From assembly GCA_964499865.1 (NCBI GenBank), contig CAZCPY010000006.1, forward strand, positions 1 to 45,250: a stretch of DNA of 45,250 nucleotides. Direction: 5' to 3'. A program made the position numbers and the translations under genes. Below the pieces are notes generated by a model that worked only from the letters and a program-made list of their open reading frames with translations, did no database searches and was not told the origin of the DNA. The DNA is from JANOGU01 sp964499865. Its GTDB lineage: Bacteria; Pseudomonadota; Alphaproteobacteria; Rhodobacterales; Rhodobacteraceae. Shown here one piece after another: positions 33,349-40,860 of this stretch. Within the stretch, counting starts at the first letter, position 1. Each line of letters begins with the position of its first letter.

Positions 33349-34154
33349 CGCCCGCCCCGCGCGGCGCGCGCGCGGTCCATGAAGTCGCGCGCCCGCTCGG
33401 GGTCCACCGCCGCCCAGGTGTCGCCGCCGACCTTGAGCGCCGAGCCCACGATGCAGCCGTCGGCCACCGCCAGCACGTCCGCCACGGTGGCGTGCTTGAC
33501 GCCCGTGTTGGCCAGCACCGGCGTCGCCGGCAGCACCCGCTTGACCGCCTCCAGGTCCTCCATCCGCGCCGCCTCGCCGGTGATCGCGCCCGAGACCAGC
33601 ACCGCGTCGGGAATCGAGGAGAACACCGCCGACCGCGCCCGGTCGGGCAGCGGGCGGCGGTCGAGGCTGTCGGCAAACTCGGCCGAGACGTTGTAGAGCA
33701 TCGCCGCGTCCGACCCCAGCCGCGCCCGGTAGCGCACCGCGGCGCCGGCGTCGGGCACCCAGACCCCCATATCCGAGGCATAGGCGCCGGTGAAGATTTC
33801 GCGCATGAAGGCCGCCCCGGTCGCCGCGGCCAGCGCCACCGTCGCCATCGGGTCCCACAGCACGTTGACGCCGAAGGGCACGGTGATCCGGTCGCGAAGG
33901 CGGCCGATGACGTAGGCCATGGCGGCGGTCGAGGCGGTATCGACCTTCAGCTCGTAGGGCCGGTCGTTCTCGTTGCCGAACATCACCGCGTCCACGCCCG
34001 CCGCCTGCAGGGCGTCGAGGTCGGCACGCGCCGAGGCGAGGATGCCGCCGATCCCGGCGCCCGCGTCATGCAGCGGCGCGCCCGGCAGGGGCGGCAGGTG
34101 GACCATGGCGATGACGGGCTTCGCAGCCCCGAAGACGCGCCGGAAACGGGTCAT
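33345..34154 (-). CDS. sgcQ: BtpA/SgcQ family TIM-barrel protein
   Basis: This 269-residue protein is a BtpA-family member: KPVIAMVHLPPLPGAPLHD at the N-terminus, VDAVMFGNENDRPYEL, then PFGVNVLWDPMATVALA and GADGCIVGSALKVGG-type blocks at the C-terminus. E. coli SgcQ, a putative nucleosidase of an uncharacterised sugar operon, is of this family; others are photosystem I biogenesis factors. The neighbour on its 3' side is SgcX-like, which supports the SgcQ assignment. The ATG at 34154 has GGGAGAGGAG upstream. It is divergent from the aldo/keto reductase, with a palindromic operator in between. Confidence 0.92.
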   Translation of the reverse strand: MTRFRRVFGAAKPVIAMVHLPPLPGAPLHDAGAGIGGILASARADLDALQAAGVDAVMFGNENDRPYELKVDTASTAAMAYVIGRLRDRITVPFGVNVLWDPMATVALAAATGAAFMREIFTGAYASDMGVWVPDAGAAVRYRARLGSDAAMLYNVSAEFADSLDRRPLPDRARSAVFSSIPDAVLVSGAITGEAARMEDLEAVKRVLPATPVLANTGVKHATVADVLAVADGCIVGSALKVGGDTWAAVDPERARDFMDRARAARGGR

Positions 34155-34213
34155 GGCACTCCTCTCCCGGCGGCGGACGCTAGCGGGAATCATCCCGGGC
34201 GGATAGGGGTTGG

Positions 34214-34225
34214 CTGACATGTCAG
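34214..34225. promoter_or_regulatory. palindromic operator, sgcQ / aldo-keto reductase divergon
   Basis: CTGACATGTCAG is a perfect 12-base palindrome in the 86-base divergent gap. It matches CTAACATGTTAG at the GntR promoter (38055-38066) at 10 of 12 positions, the two differences being a symmetric pair. It is therefore a likely second binding site of the same GntR/FCD regulator. Confidence 0.7.
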
Positions 34226-34240
34226 TTGCGGGGGAAGACG

Positions 34241-35281
34241 ATGCTGAAGACGCGCCACTGGGACCGGATCGGCAACGGCGGGGTGACCTTCACCGAACTG
34301 GGCTTCGGCTGCGCGCCGATGGCGAACCTCTACCGCGCCATTTCGGAAGACGCGGCGCAGGAAGTGCTGGAGGCTGCCTGGGCCGCGGGCGTGCGCTATT
34401 TCGACACCGCGCCGCTGTACGGTCTGGGCCTGTCCGAGACCCGCCTCAACCGCTTCCTGCGCGGCAAGCCGCGGGGGGAGTATGTGATCTCGACCAAGGT
34501 CGGGCGGCTGTTCCGCACCGCCACGCCGGAAACCCGCGACGGGTTCGGCAAGTGGTTCGACGTGCCGTCGCGCAACGAGGTCTACGACTTCACCCATGAC
34601 GGGGTGCTGCGGTCGCTGGAGTTCAGCCTGGAACGGCTGGGGATCGACCAAGTGGACATCCTGTTCGCCCATGACCTCGACCTGTTCAACCACCAGACCG
34701 AGGCGCGCCTGGACGGCAAGCTGGCCGAGTTCATGGGCGGCGGTTACCGCGCGCTGATGCGGCTGCGGGATGAGGGGGTCATCAAGGCCTTTGGCGCCGG
34801 GGTGAACGACTGGCGCCCCTGCCAGTGGCTGACGGAACGGGGGGACTTCGACCTGTTCCTGCTGGCCGGGCGCTACACGCTGCTGGAACAGGAGGCGCTT
34901 CAGTCCTTCCTGCCGCTGGCGCAGGCGCGGGGCGTCGGGGTGGTGATCGGCGGGCCCTACAACTCGGGCCTGCTGGCCACGCCGCGGGAAAAGCGCCGGG
35001 CCGAGGGCGCCTGGTTCAACTACAACCCCGCGCCCCCCGAGGTGCTGGACCGCGCCGACCGCATCGAGGACATCTGCGACCGCCACGGCGTGCCGATGGT
35101 GCATGCGGCCTTCCAGTTCGCGCTGCGCCACCCGGCGGTGGTCTCGGTGATCCCCGGCGGGCAGGGGGTGTCGGAGATGGCCTCGAACCTGGCCGCCGCG
35201 CGGGCAGAGGTGCCCGTGGCGCTGTGGGCCGACCTCAAGGCCGCGGGGCTGATGCGGGCGGATGCGCCGGTGGGGACCTGA
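34241..35281 (+). CDS. D-threo-aldose 1-dehydrogenase-like aldo/keto reductase
   Basis: This 346-residue aldo/keto reductase belongs to the branch holding D-threo-aldose (L-fucose) 1-dehydrogenase and pyridoxal 4-dehydrogenase. The catalytic Asp55 and Tyr60 lie in YFDTAPLYGLGLSETRLN, Lys86 in VISTKVGRL, and the fourth residue in DILFAHDLD. The cofactor region near SVIPGGQGVSEMASNL is typical. Such enzymes oxidise L-fucose, D-arabinose or L-xylose to the lactone with NAD(P). Its place beside a UxaA-family dehydratase, a ketodeoxy acid dehydrogenase and a diketo acid hydrolase supports sugar oxidation rather than pyridoxal. GGGGGAAG lies before the ATG. Confidence 0.9.
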   Translation: MLKTRHWDRIGNGGVTFTELGFGCAPMANLYRAISEDAAQEVLEAAWAAGVRYFDTAPLYGLGLSETRLNRFLRGKPRGEYVISTKVGRLFRTATPETRDGFGKWFDVPSRNEVYDFTHDGVLRSLEFSLERLGIDQVDILFAHDLDLFNHQTEARLDGKLAEFMGGGYRALMRLRDEGVIKAFGAGVNDWRPCQWLTERGDFDLFLLAGRYTLLEQEALQSFLPLAQARGVGVVIGGPYNSGLLATPREKRRAEGAWFNYNPAPPEVLDRADRIEDICDRHGVPMVHAAFQFALRHPAVVSVIPGGQGVSEMASNLAAARAEVPVALWADLKAAGLMRADAPVGT

Positions 35282-35298
35282 CGGGGGCTTGACGGGCC

Positions 35299-36174
35299 TC
35301 AGCCCCTTGCGGCCAGCGCCGCCACCGCGGCGGGGGTGATCGCCGGGCGGTCTTCGGGCCGGGTGGCCACGGTCAGCGCCGCATGGGCCTGCGCAAGTCG
35401 CAGCGCAGCGGTCAGGTCGTCCTGCCAGAGCGCCGCGAGGGCGCCGAGGAAAGCGTCCCCCGCGCCGTGCGACGACACCGGCACGACCCGCGGGGCGGGC
35501 AGGGCGAAGGCGCCTTCGGGCGTGGCGGCGACCAGCCCCGCGGCGCCGAGGGTGACGATGACGCGGGGCACGGGTGCCGTCAGCAGGCGGGCGGCCTCTG
35601 CGGGGTCGGAGGTGCCGGTCAGGTCCTGCGCCTCGACCCGGTTGACGACGAGGAGATCGAGCAGCCCCGCCAGCGCCGCCGGAAGCGCGCGCGCCGGGGC
35701 GGCGTTCAGCACCACCCGCGCGCCCGCGGCGCGGGCGGCGCGGGCGACGGCCAGGTTCGCGGCGTCCGGCACCTCGTTCTGCAGCAGGACCGTCCGCGTT
35801 CCCGCCGGGATGTCCACCGCCCCGGCAAAGGCGAGGTTGGCCCCCGAGACGACGACGGCGGCGTACTCTCCGCCCGGCTGCACCAGCGCCACCGACATCC
35901 CCGAGGCACCCGGCAGCACCGCCACCCGCGCCCGGTCCACCCCGCCCGCATCGAGCGCCGCCAGCAGGTCGCGGGCAAACGCATCCTGCCCGACCGCCCC
36001 CGCCATCGCCACCCGCGCCCCCATCCGGGCGGCGGCCAGCGCCTGATTGAGCCCCTTGCCCCCCGCCCTGTAGGCGACACTGGTGCCCATCAGCGTCTCG
36101 TCCAGCCGCGGCAGGCGGGGGCTGTCGACCACCACGTCCAGATGCAGCGAGCCTGCGACAAGAACCCCGGTCAC
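35299..36174 (-). CDS. PfkB/ribokinase-family sugar kinase
   Basis: This 291-residue kinase starts at GTG (VTGVLVAGSLHLDVVVDSPR) and shows the PfkB signature 1 region YRAGGKGLNQALAAARMGA and the catalytic anion-hole motif HGAGDAFLGALAAL. It would phosphorylate a free sugar or sugar acid at a hydroxymethyl group. It lies downstream of the isomerase on the same strand, with repeat copy D filling the 190-base gap. It is convergent with the aldo/keto reductase, 17 bases apart. The substrate is unknown. Confidence 0.9.
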   Translation of the reverse strand: MTGVLVAGSLHLDVVVDSPRLPRLDETLMGTSVAYRAGGKGLNQALAAARMGARVAMAGAVGQDAFARDLLAALDAGGVDRARVAVLPGASGMSVALVQPGGEYAAVVVSGANLAFAGAVDIPAGTRTVLLQNEVPDAANLAVARAARAAGARVVLNAAPARALPAALAGLLDLLVVNRVEAQDLTGTSDPAEAARLLTAPVPRVIVTLGAAGLVAATPEGAFALPAPRVVPVSSHGAGDAFLGALAALWQDDLTAALRLAQAHAALTVATRPEDRPAITPAAVAALAARG

Positions 36175-36194
36175 GGCGACGGCCCCGGCCCGAG

Positions 36195-36303
36195 GGCGCC
36201 TCCCCTCCCCTGCGCGGGGCGGGGACGGGGGAAGGGGGCGCCCGGGTCCGGCCGGGGGTGCCCCCCCACCCTCTCCCTCCCCCACGGGGGGGAGGGAAGC
36301 GCT
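36195..36303. repeat. GC-rich palindromic repeat, copy D
   Basis: The left arm GGCGCCTCCCCTCCCC-TGCG-CGGGGCGGGGACGG and the right arm CCCTCCCCCACGGGGGGGAG match the outer halves of copy C. The element ends only about 20 bases before the PfkB start codon and fills the gap to the isomerase, so it may affect how the kinase gene is expressed. Confidence 0.75.
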
Positions 36304-36365
36304 CGAAGCGGCGGCGTCCCGCAGCGGGGGGCGGCGCGGCGCCGTGCCCCGGGTCCGGCCCCGCC

Positions 36366-37328
36366 CTAGCCATAAAGCGCCCGCGTCACGATGCGCAGCG
36401 CCGCCGGGGCATCCTGGGCGGCGGTGGCGGCGGCCAGCGCCGCGTCGTCCGCCAGATGCAGCGCCACGGCGCGCAGCCTTTCCGTCAGCGCGACCGAGAC
36501 CGCGGCCTCGGCGGCGGGGTCGGTGCCGCCGTGGTCGGGAAAGGTGTCGAAGTAGACCACCCCGTCCCAGCCCAGGCGGTGCAGGGCGACGAACAGCTCC
36601 ACCGTCTCCAGCGGGTGGATGGCGCCCGCGACCAGCCCGTCGTCGCGCCGCCCGTAGCCGTCGTTCAGGTGCACCCCGGTCAGCCGCCCCCCTGCCAGCG
36701 CCACCGCCCGCGCCGGGGTCTCGCCGGCATAGAGCGCATGGCAGAAATCGAGCGTCACGCCGAGGTTTGTCCGGCCCACCTGCGCCAGCATCAGCAGCGT
36801 GGTCGCCATGTCGGGCAAGAGCGCCCTGGCCCGGGGCTCGTCGGGCTTGTATTCGACCGAGACGGCAAGGTCGGGCGCATGGTCGGCCACCGCGGCCAGC
36901 GCCGCCGCCGTGTCGTCCCACAGACGGCCATGGTCGGCCTGGAACGGATAGTCCCAGCCGTCCTGCCCAAGCCACAGCGTCAGCACGCCGCCGCCCATCT
37001 CCTGACAGGCATCCGCGCCGCGGCGCGTCACGTCGATGGCCGCCTGCCGCACCCCGCGGTCGGGGTTGGTGAAGGCCCCCAGCCGCAGCCGCGGGTCGCC
37101 GTAGTAGCGCATCGCAAGGCCGTTCAGCGCCAGACCGTGCCCCGCCAGGACGGCGGCCATGGCGGCGGGCGTGCTGCCCTCCAGATGGTCGGGGAAGTTG
37201 AGGTCGGCCGCATTGATCCCCGGCACCGCCGCCGCCCGCGCGATCATCCCCGCGGCGCCGCCCGGCCCCCTGAAGGCGTTCAGGCGGGCGGCATAGCGGG
37301 GGCGGTTGGGGCGGCTCACGTCAGTCAT
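36366..37328 (-). CDS. xylose-isomerase-like TIM-barrel protein
   Basis: This 320-residue AP-endonuclease-2-type barrel shows the metal-ligand pattern of sugar isomerases and epimerases: AVSVEYKPDEPR (Glu), LGVTLDFCHALYAGE (Asp, His), GVHLNDGYGRRDDGL (His, Asp) and GVVYFDTFPDHGG. It would isomerise or epimerise a sugar or sugar phosphate; the exact reaction is not readable. The start ATG overlaps the GntR regulator stop (ATGA), so the two are coupled. Confidence 0.9.
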   Translation of the reverse strand: MTDVSRPNRPRYAARLNAFRGPGGAAGMIARAAAVPGINAADLNFPDHLEGSTPAAMAAVLAGHGLALNGLAMRYYGDPRLRLGAFTNPDRGVRQAAIDVTRRGADACQEMGGGVLTLWLGQDGWDYPFQADHGRLWDDTAAALAAVADHAPDLAVSVEYKPDEPRARALLPDMATTLLMLAQVGRTNLGVTLDFCHALYAGETPARAVALAGGRLTGVHLNDGYGRRDDGLVAGAIHPLETVELFVALHRLGWDGVVYFDTFPDHGGTDPAAEAAVSVALTERLRAVALHLADDAALAAATAAQDAPAALRIVTRALYG

Positions 37329-38053
37329 GCGGAAAACAGCTCCGGCCGGTCGCGTTCCAGCGGCTCGAGATAGGTCAGAAGCTGCCGCAGGTGGTGCTGC
37401 ACCCTGGCCCGCGCGCGCGCAGGATCGCCGTCGCCGATGGCCTCGACGATGGCCACATGCTCGGCCAGCGTCGCCTCGATCCGCCCCGGGATCGGCAGGA
37501 TCAGCTGGCGCGCGCGGTTGACGTGCAGCCAGGCGGTTTCCGCCACCTGCGACAGCCGCGGGTAGCCGGTGTAGGACAGGATCAGCCGGTGCATCTCGCC
37601 GTCCAGCGCATAGAAGCCCGCGGCGTCGCCCGCCAGCGCGGCTGCGCGCTGCGCCTGCAGGTTGCCGACCAGCGCCGCGACCTGCGCGGGCGTCGCGCCG
37701 GCGGCCACCCGCTCGGCCGCCGCCGTCTCGATCGCCTCGCGCAGGAAGGCGCCCTCGCGGATGTCGGCCATCGAAAAGCGGGCGACGAAGCTGCCCGCCT
37801 GCGGGACCACGTCGACCAGCCCCTCGGCCGCAAGGCGGGCCACCGCATCGGCCACCGGGCTGCGCGACACGCCCAGCATGGTGCAAAGCTCGGGCTTGCG
37901 CAGCATCGCCCCGGGCGCGAAGGCCAGCGACAGGATCGCCTGGCGCAGCACGACATAGACCCGCTGCCCCAGCGACCCCTCGACCCCGTCGAGCGACAGG
38001 CGGGCAGGCGTCGGGCGGGGGGGTTGCAGAGGCGTTTCGGCAGGGGTTAGCAT
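37325..38053 (-). CDS. GntR/FCD-family transcription regulator
   Basis: This 242-residue regulator has an N-terminal winged helix (GQRVYVVLRQAILSLAFAPG, ELCTMLGVSRSPVADAVARL, AAEGLVDVVPQAGSFVARF) and a C-terminal FCD domain with metal-ligand candidates in LDGEMHRLIL and LAEHVAIVEAI. FCD regulators respond to sugar acids and other carboxylates. It heads the minus-strand run and is divergent from the UxaA-family dehydratase. Its ATG lies inside one of two overlapping palindromes, which suggests tight self-control. Confidence 0.94.
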   Translation of the reverse strand: MLTPAETPLQPPRPTPARLSLDGVEGSLGQRVYVVLRQAILSLAFAPGAMLRKPELCTMLGVSRSPVADAVARLAAEGLVDVVPQAGSFVARFSMADIREGAFLREAIETAAAERVAAGATPAQVAALVGNLQAQRAAALAGDAAGFYALDGEMHRLILSYTGYPRLSQVAETAWLHVNRARQLILPIPGRIEATLAEHVAIVEAIGDGDPARARARVQHHLRQLLTYLEPLERDRPELFSA

Positions 38054-38066
38054 GCTAACATGTTAG
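38047..38066. promoter_or_regulatory. overlapping palindromic GntR operators
   Basis: TTAGCATGCTAACATGTTAG contains two perfect 12-base palindromes, TTAGCATGCTAA (38047-38058) and CTAACATGTTAG (38055-38066). The second recurs in slightly changed form at 34214-34225. The regulator's start codon (complement of 38051-38053) lies in the first, so the regulator may block its own transcription or translation start and the divergent dehydratase promoter. Confidence 0.75.
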
Positions 38067-38126
38067 GTGCGCCAGCCGGGCCAAGGCAAGGGCGCAGCAT
38101 CGGGTTCAGGCAGGAGGGTTCAGCGA

Positions 38127-39632
38127 ATGGCCATGGCGATCCGTCTGCACCCCGCCGACGACGTGGGCGTCGCGCTGGCCGACCTCAAGGCGGGGGCCGA
38201 GGTGCTGGGGGTGCAGGCGGCAGGCTTCGTGCCGCGCGGCCACAAGATCGCGCTTGCGGACCTGAGGCAGGGTGCGCTCGTGCGCCGCTACGGCCAGATC
38301 ATCGGCACGGCGACCGAGGACATCCCGGCGGGCGCGCATGTGCATTCCCACAACCTCGGCATGGGCCCGCATGCGGCAGACCACGAGATCGGCACCGATG
38401 TCCGCCCGCTGCCCCCCCTGCCGCCCGCCACCTTCATGGGCTACCGGCGGCCCGAGGGGCGGGCCGGCACGCGCAACTACATCGGCATCCTGACCAGCGT
38501 GAACTGCTCGGGCTCTGTCGCCCGCTTCATCGCCGAGGCCGCCGAGCGCGATCCGGCGCTGGCGCCGCGCGCGGGGTTCGACGGCGTGGTGCCGATCGTG
38601 CACGGCACGGGCTGCGGCATGTCGGGGTCGAACGAGGGCTACCGCGTGCTGATGCGCACGCTCAAGGGCTATGCCCGCAACCCGAACTTCGGCGGCATCC
38701 TGCTGGTCGGCCTGGGCTGCGAGACGATGCAGGTGCCCGACCTCGTGGGCAAGGGCAGGCTGCGCGGCGACGGGCATTTCCGGTTCCTGACGATCCAGGG
38801 CTCGGGCGGCACGCGCAAGACCATCGACGAGGCGCTGGCGATCCTGCGCGGGATGGCCGCACAGGTGGCGCAGGCGCGGCGCGTGGCCTGCCCGGCGTCC
38901 GACCTGGTGGTCGGGCTGCAATGCGGCGGGTCGGACGGCTATTCCGGCATCACCGCCAACCCGGCGCTGGGCGTGGCAAGCGACCTTCTGGTGCGCATGG
39001 GCGGCACCACGATCCTGTCCGAGACACCCGAGATCTACGGCGCCGAACACCTTCTGACCCGCCGCGCCCTGCACCGCGCGGTGGCCGAGCGCCTGATCGA
39101 CCGCATCCGCTGGTGGGAGGACTACACCGCCCGCAACGAGGGCGAGATGGACAACAACCCCAGCCCCGGCAACAAGCGCGGCGGGCTGACGACGATCCTG
39201 GAAAAAAGCCTGGGCGCGGTCGCCAAGGGCGGCACGGCGCCGCTTGCGGCCTATTACGACTATGCCGAACCGGTGACGGAAAACGGTTTCACCTACATGG
39301 ACACGCCGGGCTACGACCCGTGTTCGGTCACCGGCCAGATCGCCGGCGGCGCCACGCTGATCGCGTTTACCACCGGGCGGGGGTCGGTTTCGGGCTACAA
39401 GCCCACGCCCTGCCTGAAGCTGTCCACGAACGACGAGATGCACGCCCGGATGGCCGACGACATGGACATCTCCTGCGGCGACGTGCTGTCGGAAGGCGTG
39501 ACGCTCGAGGCCAAGGGGCAGGAGATTCTGGACGCGCTCCTGCGCGTGGCCTCGGGCGAGAAGACACGGTCCGAGGCGCTCGGCTTCGGCGGGGCGGAAT
39601 TCGTGCCCTGGCAGATCGGCGCGGTGATGTAG
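38127..39632 (+). CDS. UxaA-family sugar-acid dehydratase
   Basis: This 501-residue protein has the two parts of altronate/galactarate dehydratases. The N-terminal SAF domain (about 1-95) shows VGVALADLKAGAEVLG and IPAGAHVHSHNLGMGPH. The large C-terminal catalytic part has GYRRPEGRAGTRNYIGILTS, HGTGCGMSGSNEGYRVL and LQCGGSDGYSGITANPALG. These are iron-dependent enzymes that remove water from a sugar acid to give a 2-keto-3-deoxy acid. UxaA-family members are known in non-phosphorylative D-arabinose, L-fucose and L-galactose pathways, which fits the neighbours. AGGAGGG precedes the ATG. It is divergent from the GntR gene. Confidence 0.9.
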   Translation: MAMAIRLHPADDVGVALADLKAGAEVLGVQAAGFVPRGHKIALADLRQGALVRRYGQIIGTATEDIPAGAHVHSHNLGMGPHAADHEIGTDVRPLPPLPPATFMGYRRPEGRAGTRNYIGILTSVNCSGSVARFIAEAAERDPALAPRAGFDGVVPIVHGTGCGMSGSNEGYRVLMRTLKGYARNPNFGGILLVGLGCETMQVPDLVGKGRLRGDGHFRFLTIQGSGGTRKTIDEALAILRGMAAQVAQARRVACPASDLVVGLQCGGSDGYSGITANPALGVASDLLVRMGGTTILSETPEIYGAEHLLTRRALHRAVAERLIDRIRWWEDYTARNEGEMDNNPSPGNKRGGLTTILEKSLGAVAKGGTAPLAAYYDYAEPVTENGFTYMDTPGYDPCSVTGQIAGGATLIAFTTGRGSVSGYKPTPCLKLSTNDEMHARMADDMDISCGDVLSEGVTLEAKGQEILDALLRVASGEKTRSEALGFGGAEFVPWQIGAVM

Positions 39633-39650
39633 GTGGCGCTTTCCGCAGGG

Positions 39651-39695
39651 ACGGCGGGCTCGACCCCACCCAAGCGTGGGGTGCTCGCCCGCCGT
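39651..39695. repeat. imperfect hairpin after the dehydratase gene
   Basis: ACGGCGGGCTCGACCCCAC pairs with GTGGGGTGCTCGCCCGCCGT, with a small mismatch, around a 6-base loop just after the dehydratase stop. It may end transcription there or belong to a dispersed repeat. It begins a 478-base gap (39633-40110) without a supported gene. Confidence 0.55.
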
Positions 39696-39829
39696 GGCTG
39701 CCGCGGTCTTCCTGGCCCGGCGGTGGCGGGGAGCGCCTTCGCGGGCTCGCCCGGACCGATGGCGTTCGCCCGCCCACCCCGGCCTCGGCTTCCCGCGGGA
39801 GGTCCGGCAAGGGGTCAAGCCTCCTGCCC

Positions 39830-39880
39830 CTTCATCTCTTTGCAAATATCCCGGGGTCCGGGGCAGAGCCCCGGGGGTCG
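39830..39880. repeat. dispersed intergenic element, second family, copy 1
   Basis: CTTCATCTCTTTGCAAATAT is followed by a hairpin with a 7-bp stem, CCGGGGC-AGA-GCCCCGG. The same order recurs at 44997-45047. Here its minus strand gives an ATG followed within a few codons by a stop, so it starts no gene. Confidence 0.7.
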
Positions 39881-39968
39881 GGACCGGTGCGGCGTTTCCG
39901 GACCGGGCGCAGTGCCGGCGCGCCCCGGACGGGGCGCAGGACGGCCATCGGGCGGGACGCCGGGCGAA

Positions 39969-40008
39969 GGGGGGTCCAAGGGGGCGCCTGCGCCCCCTTG
40001 GACCCCCC
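39969..40008. repeat. 19-bp perfect hairpin
   Basis: GGGGGGTCCAAGGGGGCGC and its exact reverse complement are separated by only CT. This is a very stable stem about 100 bases upstream of the dehydrogenase start, so transcripts running from the dehydratase gene into the next gene would carry it. It may uncouple the expression of the two. Confidence 0.7.
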
Positions 40009-40110
40009 AAGCGGCAAGGCCGCGCGGGAGACTCCGGCCGGGGACGGGCGATGCGGTGCCTTGCCAAGGCCGGGGCCACGGATCAGAAGGCGAAAGGCGG
40101 GGAGGATCGC

Positions 40111-40848
40111 ATGGGACGGCTGGACGGCAAGCGCGCGCTGGTGACGGCGGCGGGGCAGGGGATCGGGCGGGCCGCGGCGCTGGCCATGGCGCGCGAGGGG
40201 GCGGAGGTGCTGGCCACCGACGTCAACCCCGCGCTGCTGGAGGGGCTGGCGGCCGGGGGTCTTTCGACACGGGTCCTCGACGTGCGGTCGCAGGCGGCGG
40301 TGGAGGCGGTGGTGGCCGGGGCCGGGCCTCTGGACGTGCTGTTCAACTGCGCGGGCTTCGTCGCGCATGGCACGATCCTCGACTGCGACGAGGCGGCCTG
40401 GGACTTCAGCTTCGATCTCAACGTCAAGGCGATGTACCGGATGTGCCGCGCCGTGCTGCCGGGCATGCTGGACCGCGGGGCCGGGTCGGTGATCAACATG
40501 GCCTCGGTCGTGGGGTCCCAGATCGGCGCGCCCAACCGCTTCGTCTATGGCGCCACCAAGGCCGCCGTCATCGGGCTGACCAAGGCCGTCGCCGCCGATT
40601 TCGTCACCCGCGGCATCCGCTGCAACGCGATCTGCCCGGGCACCGTCGACACGCCGTCGCTGCACGACCGGATGCGGGCGACGGGCGACTACGAGGCGGC
40701 GCGCAAGACCTTTCTCGCCCGCCAGCCGATGGGCAGGCTGGCCGGGCCCGAGCAGATCGCGCCGCTCGTCGTCTACCTGGCCTCGGACGAAAGCGCCTTC
40801 ACCACGGGCGTCGCGCATGTCATCGACGGCGGCTGGTCGAACACCTGA
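40111..40848 (+). CDS. 2-keto-3-deoxy-L-fuconate dehydrogenase-like SDR
   Basis: This 245-residue short-chain dehydrogenase has the NAD motif VTAAGQGIGRAAALAMAREG, Asp37 favouring NAD, the catalytic Ser132 (NMASVVGS), Tyr146 and Lys150 (FVYGATKAA), and the diagnostic block RCNAICPGTVDTPSLHDRM. The sequence is close to the group that includes mammalian BDH2 and bacterial 2-keto-3-deoxy-L-fuconate 4-dehydrogenases. With a diketo-acid hydrolase 12 bases downstream, the sugar-acid role is the better reading. GGGGAGGA precedes the ATG. An in-frame extension to 39676 runs through repeats and is rejected. Confidence 0.93.
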   Translation: MGRLDGKRALVTAAGQGIGRAAALAMAREGAEVLATDVNPALLEGLAAGGLSTRVLDVRSQAAVEAVVAGAGPLDVLFNCAGFVAHGTILDCDEAAWDFSFDLNVKAMYRMCRAVLPGMLDRGAGSVINMASVVGSQIGAPNRFVYGATKAAVIGLTKAVAADFVTRGIRCNAICPGTVDTPSLHDRMRATGDYEAARKTFLARQPMGRLAGPEQIAPLVVYLASDESAFTTGVAHVIDGGWSNT

Positions 40849-40860
40849 CGGAGGAACCGG

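Noticed and set aside
36175..36975. N-terminal extension of the PfkB kinase
   Set aside because: It runs through repeat copy D and antisense of the isomerase gene; the kinase fold starts at the GTG at 36174.
39676..40110. N-terminal extension of the short-chain dehydrogenase
   Set aside because: It translates hairpin repeats; the family starts at MGRLDGKRALVT, with GGGGAGGA just upstream.
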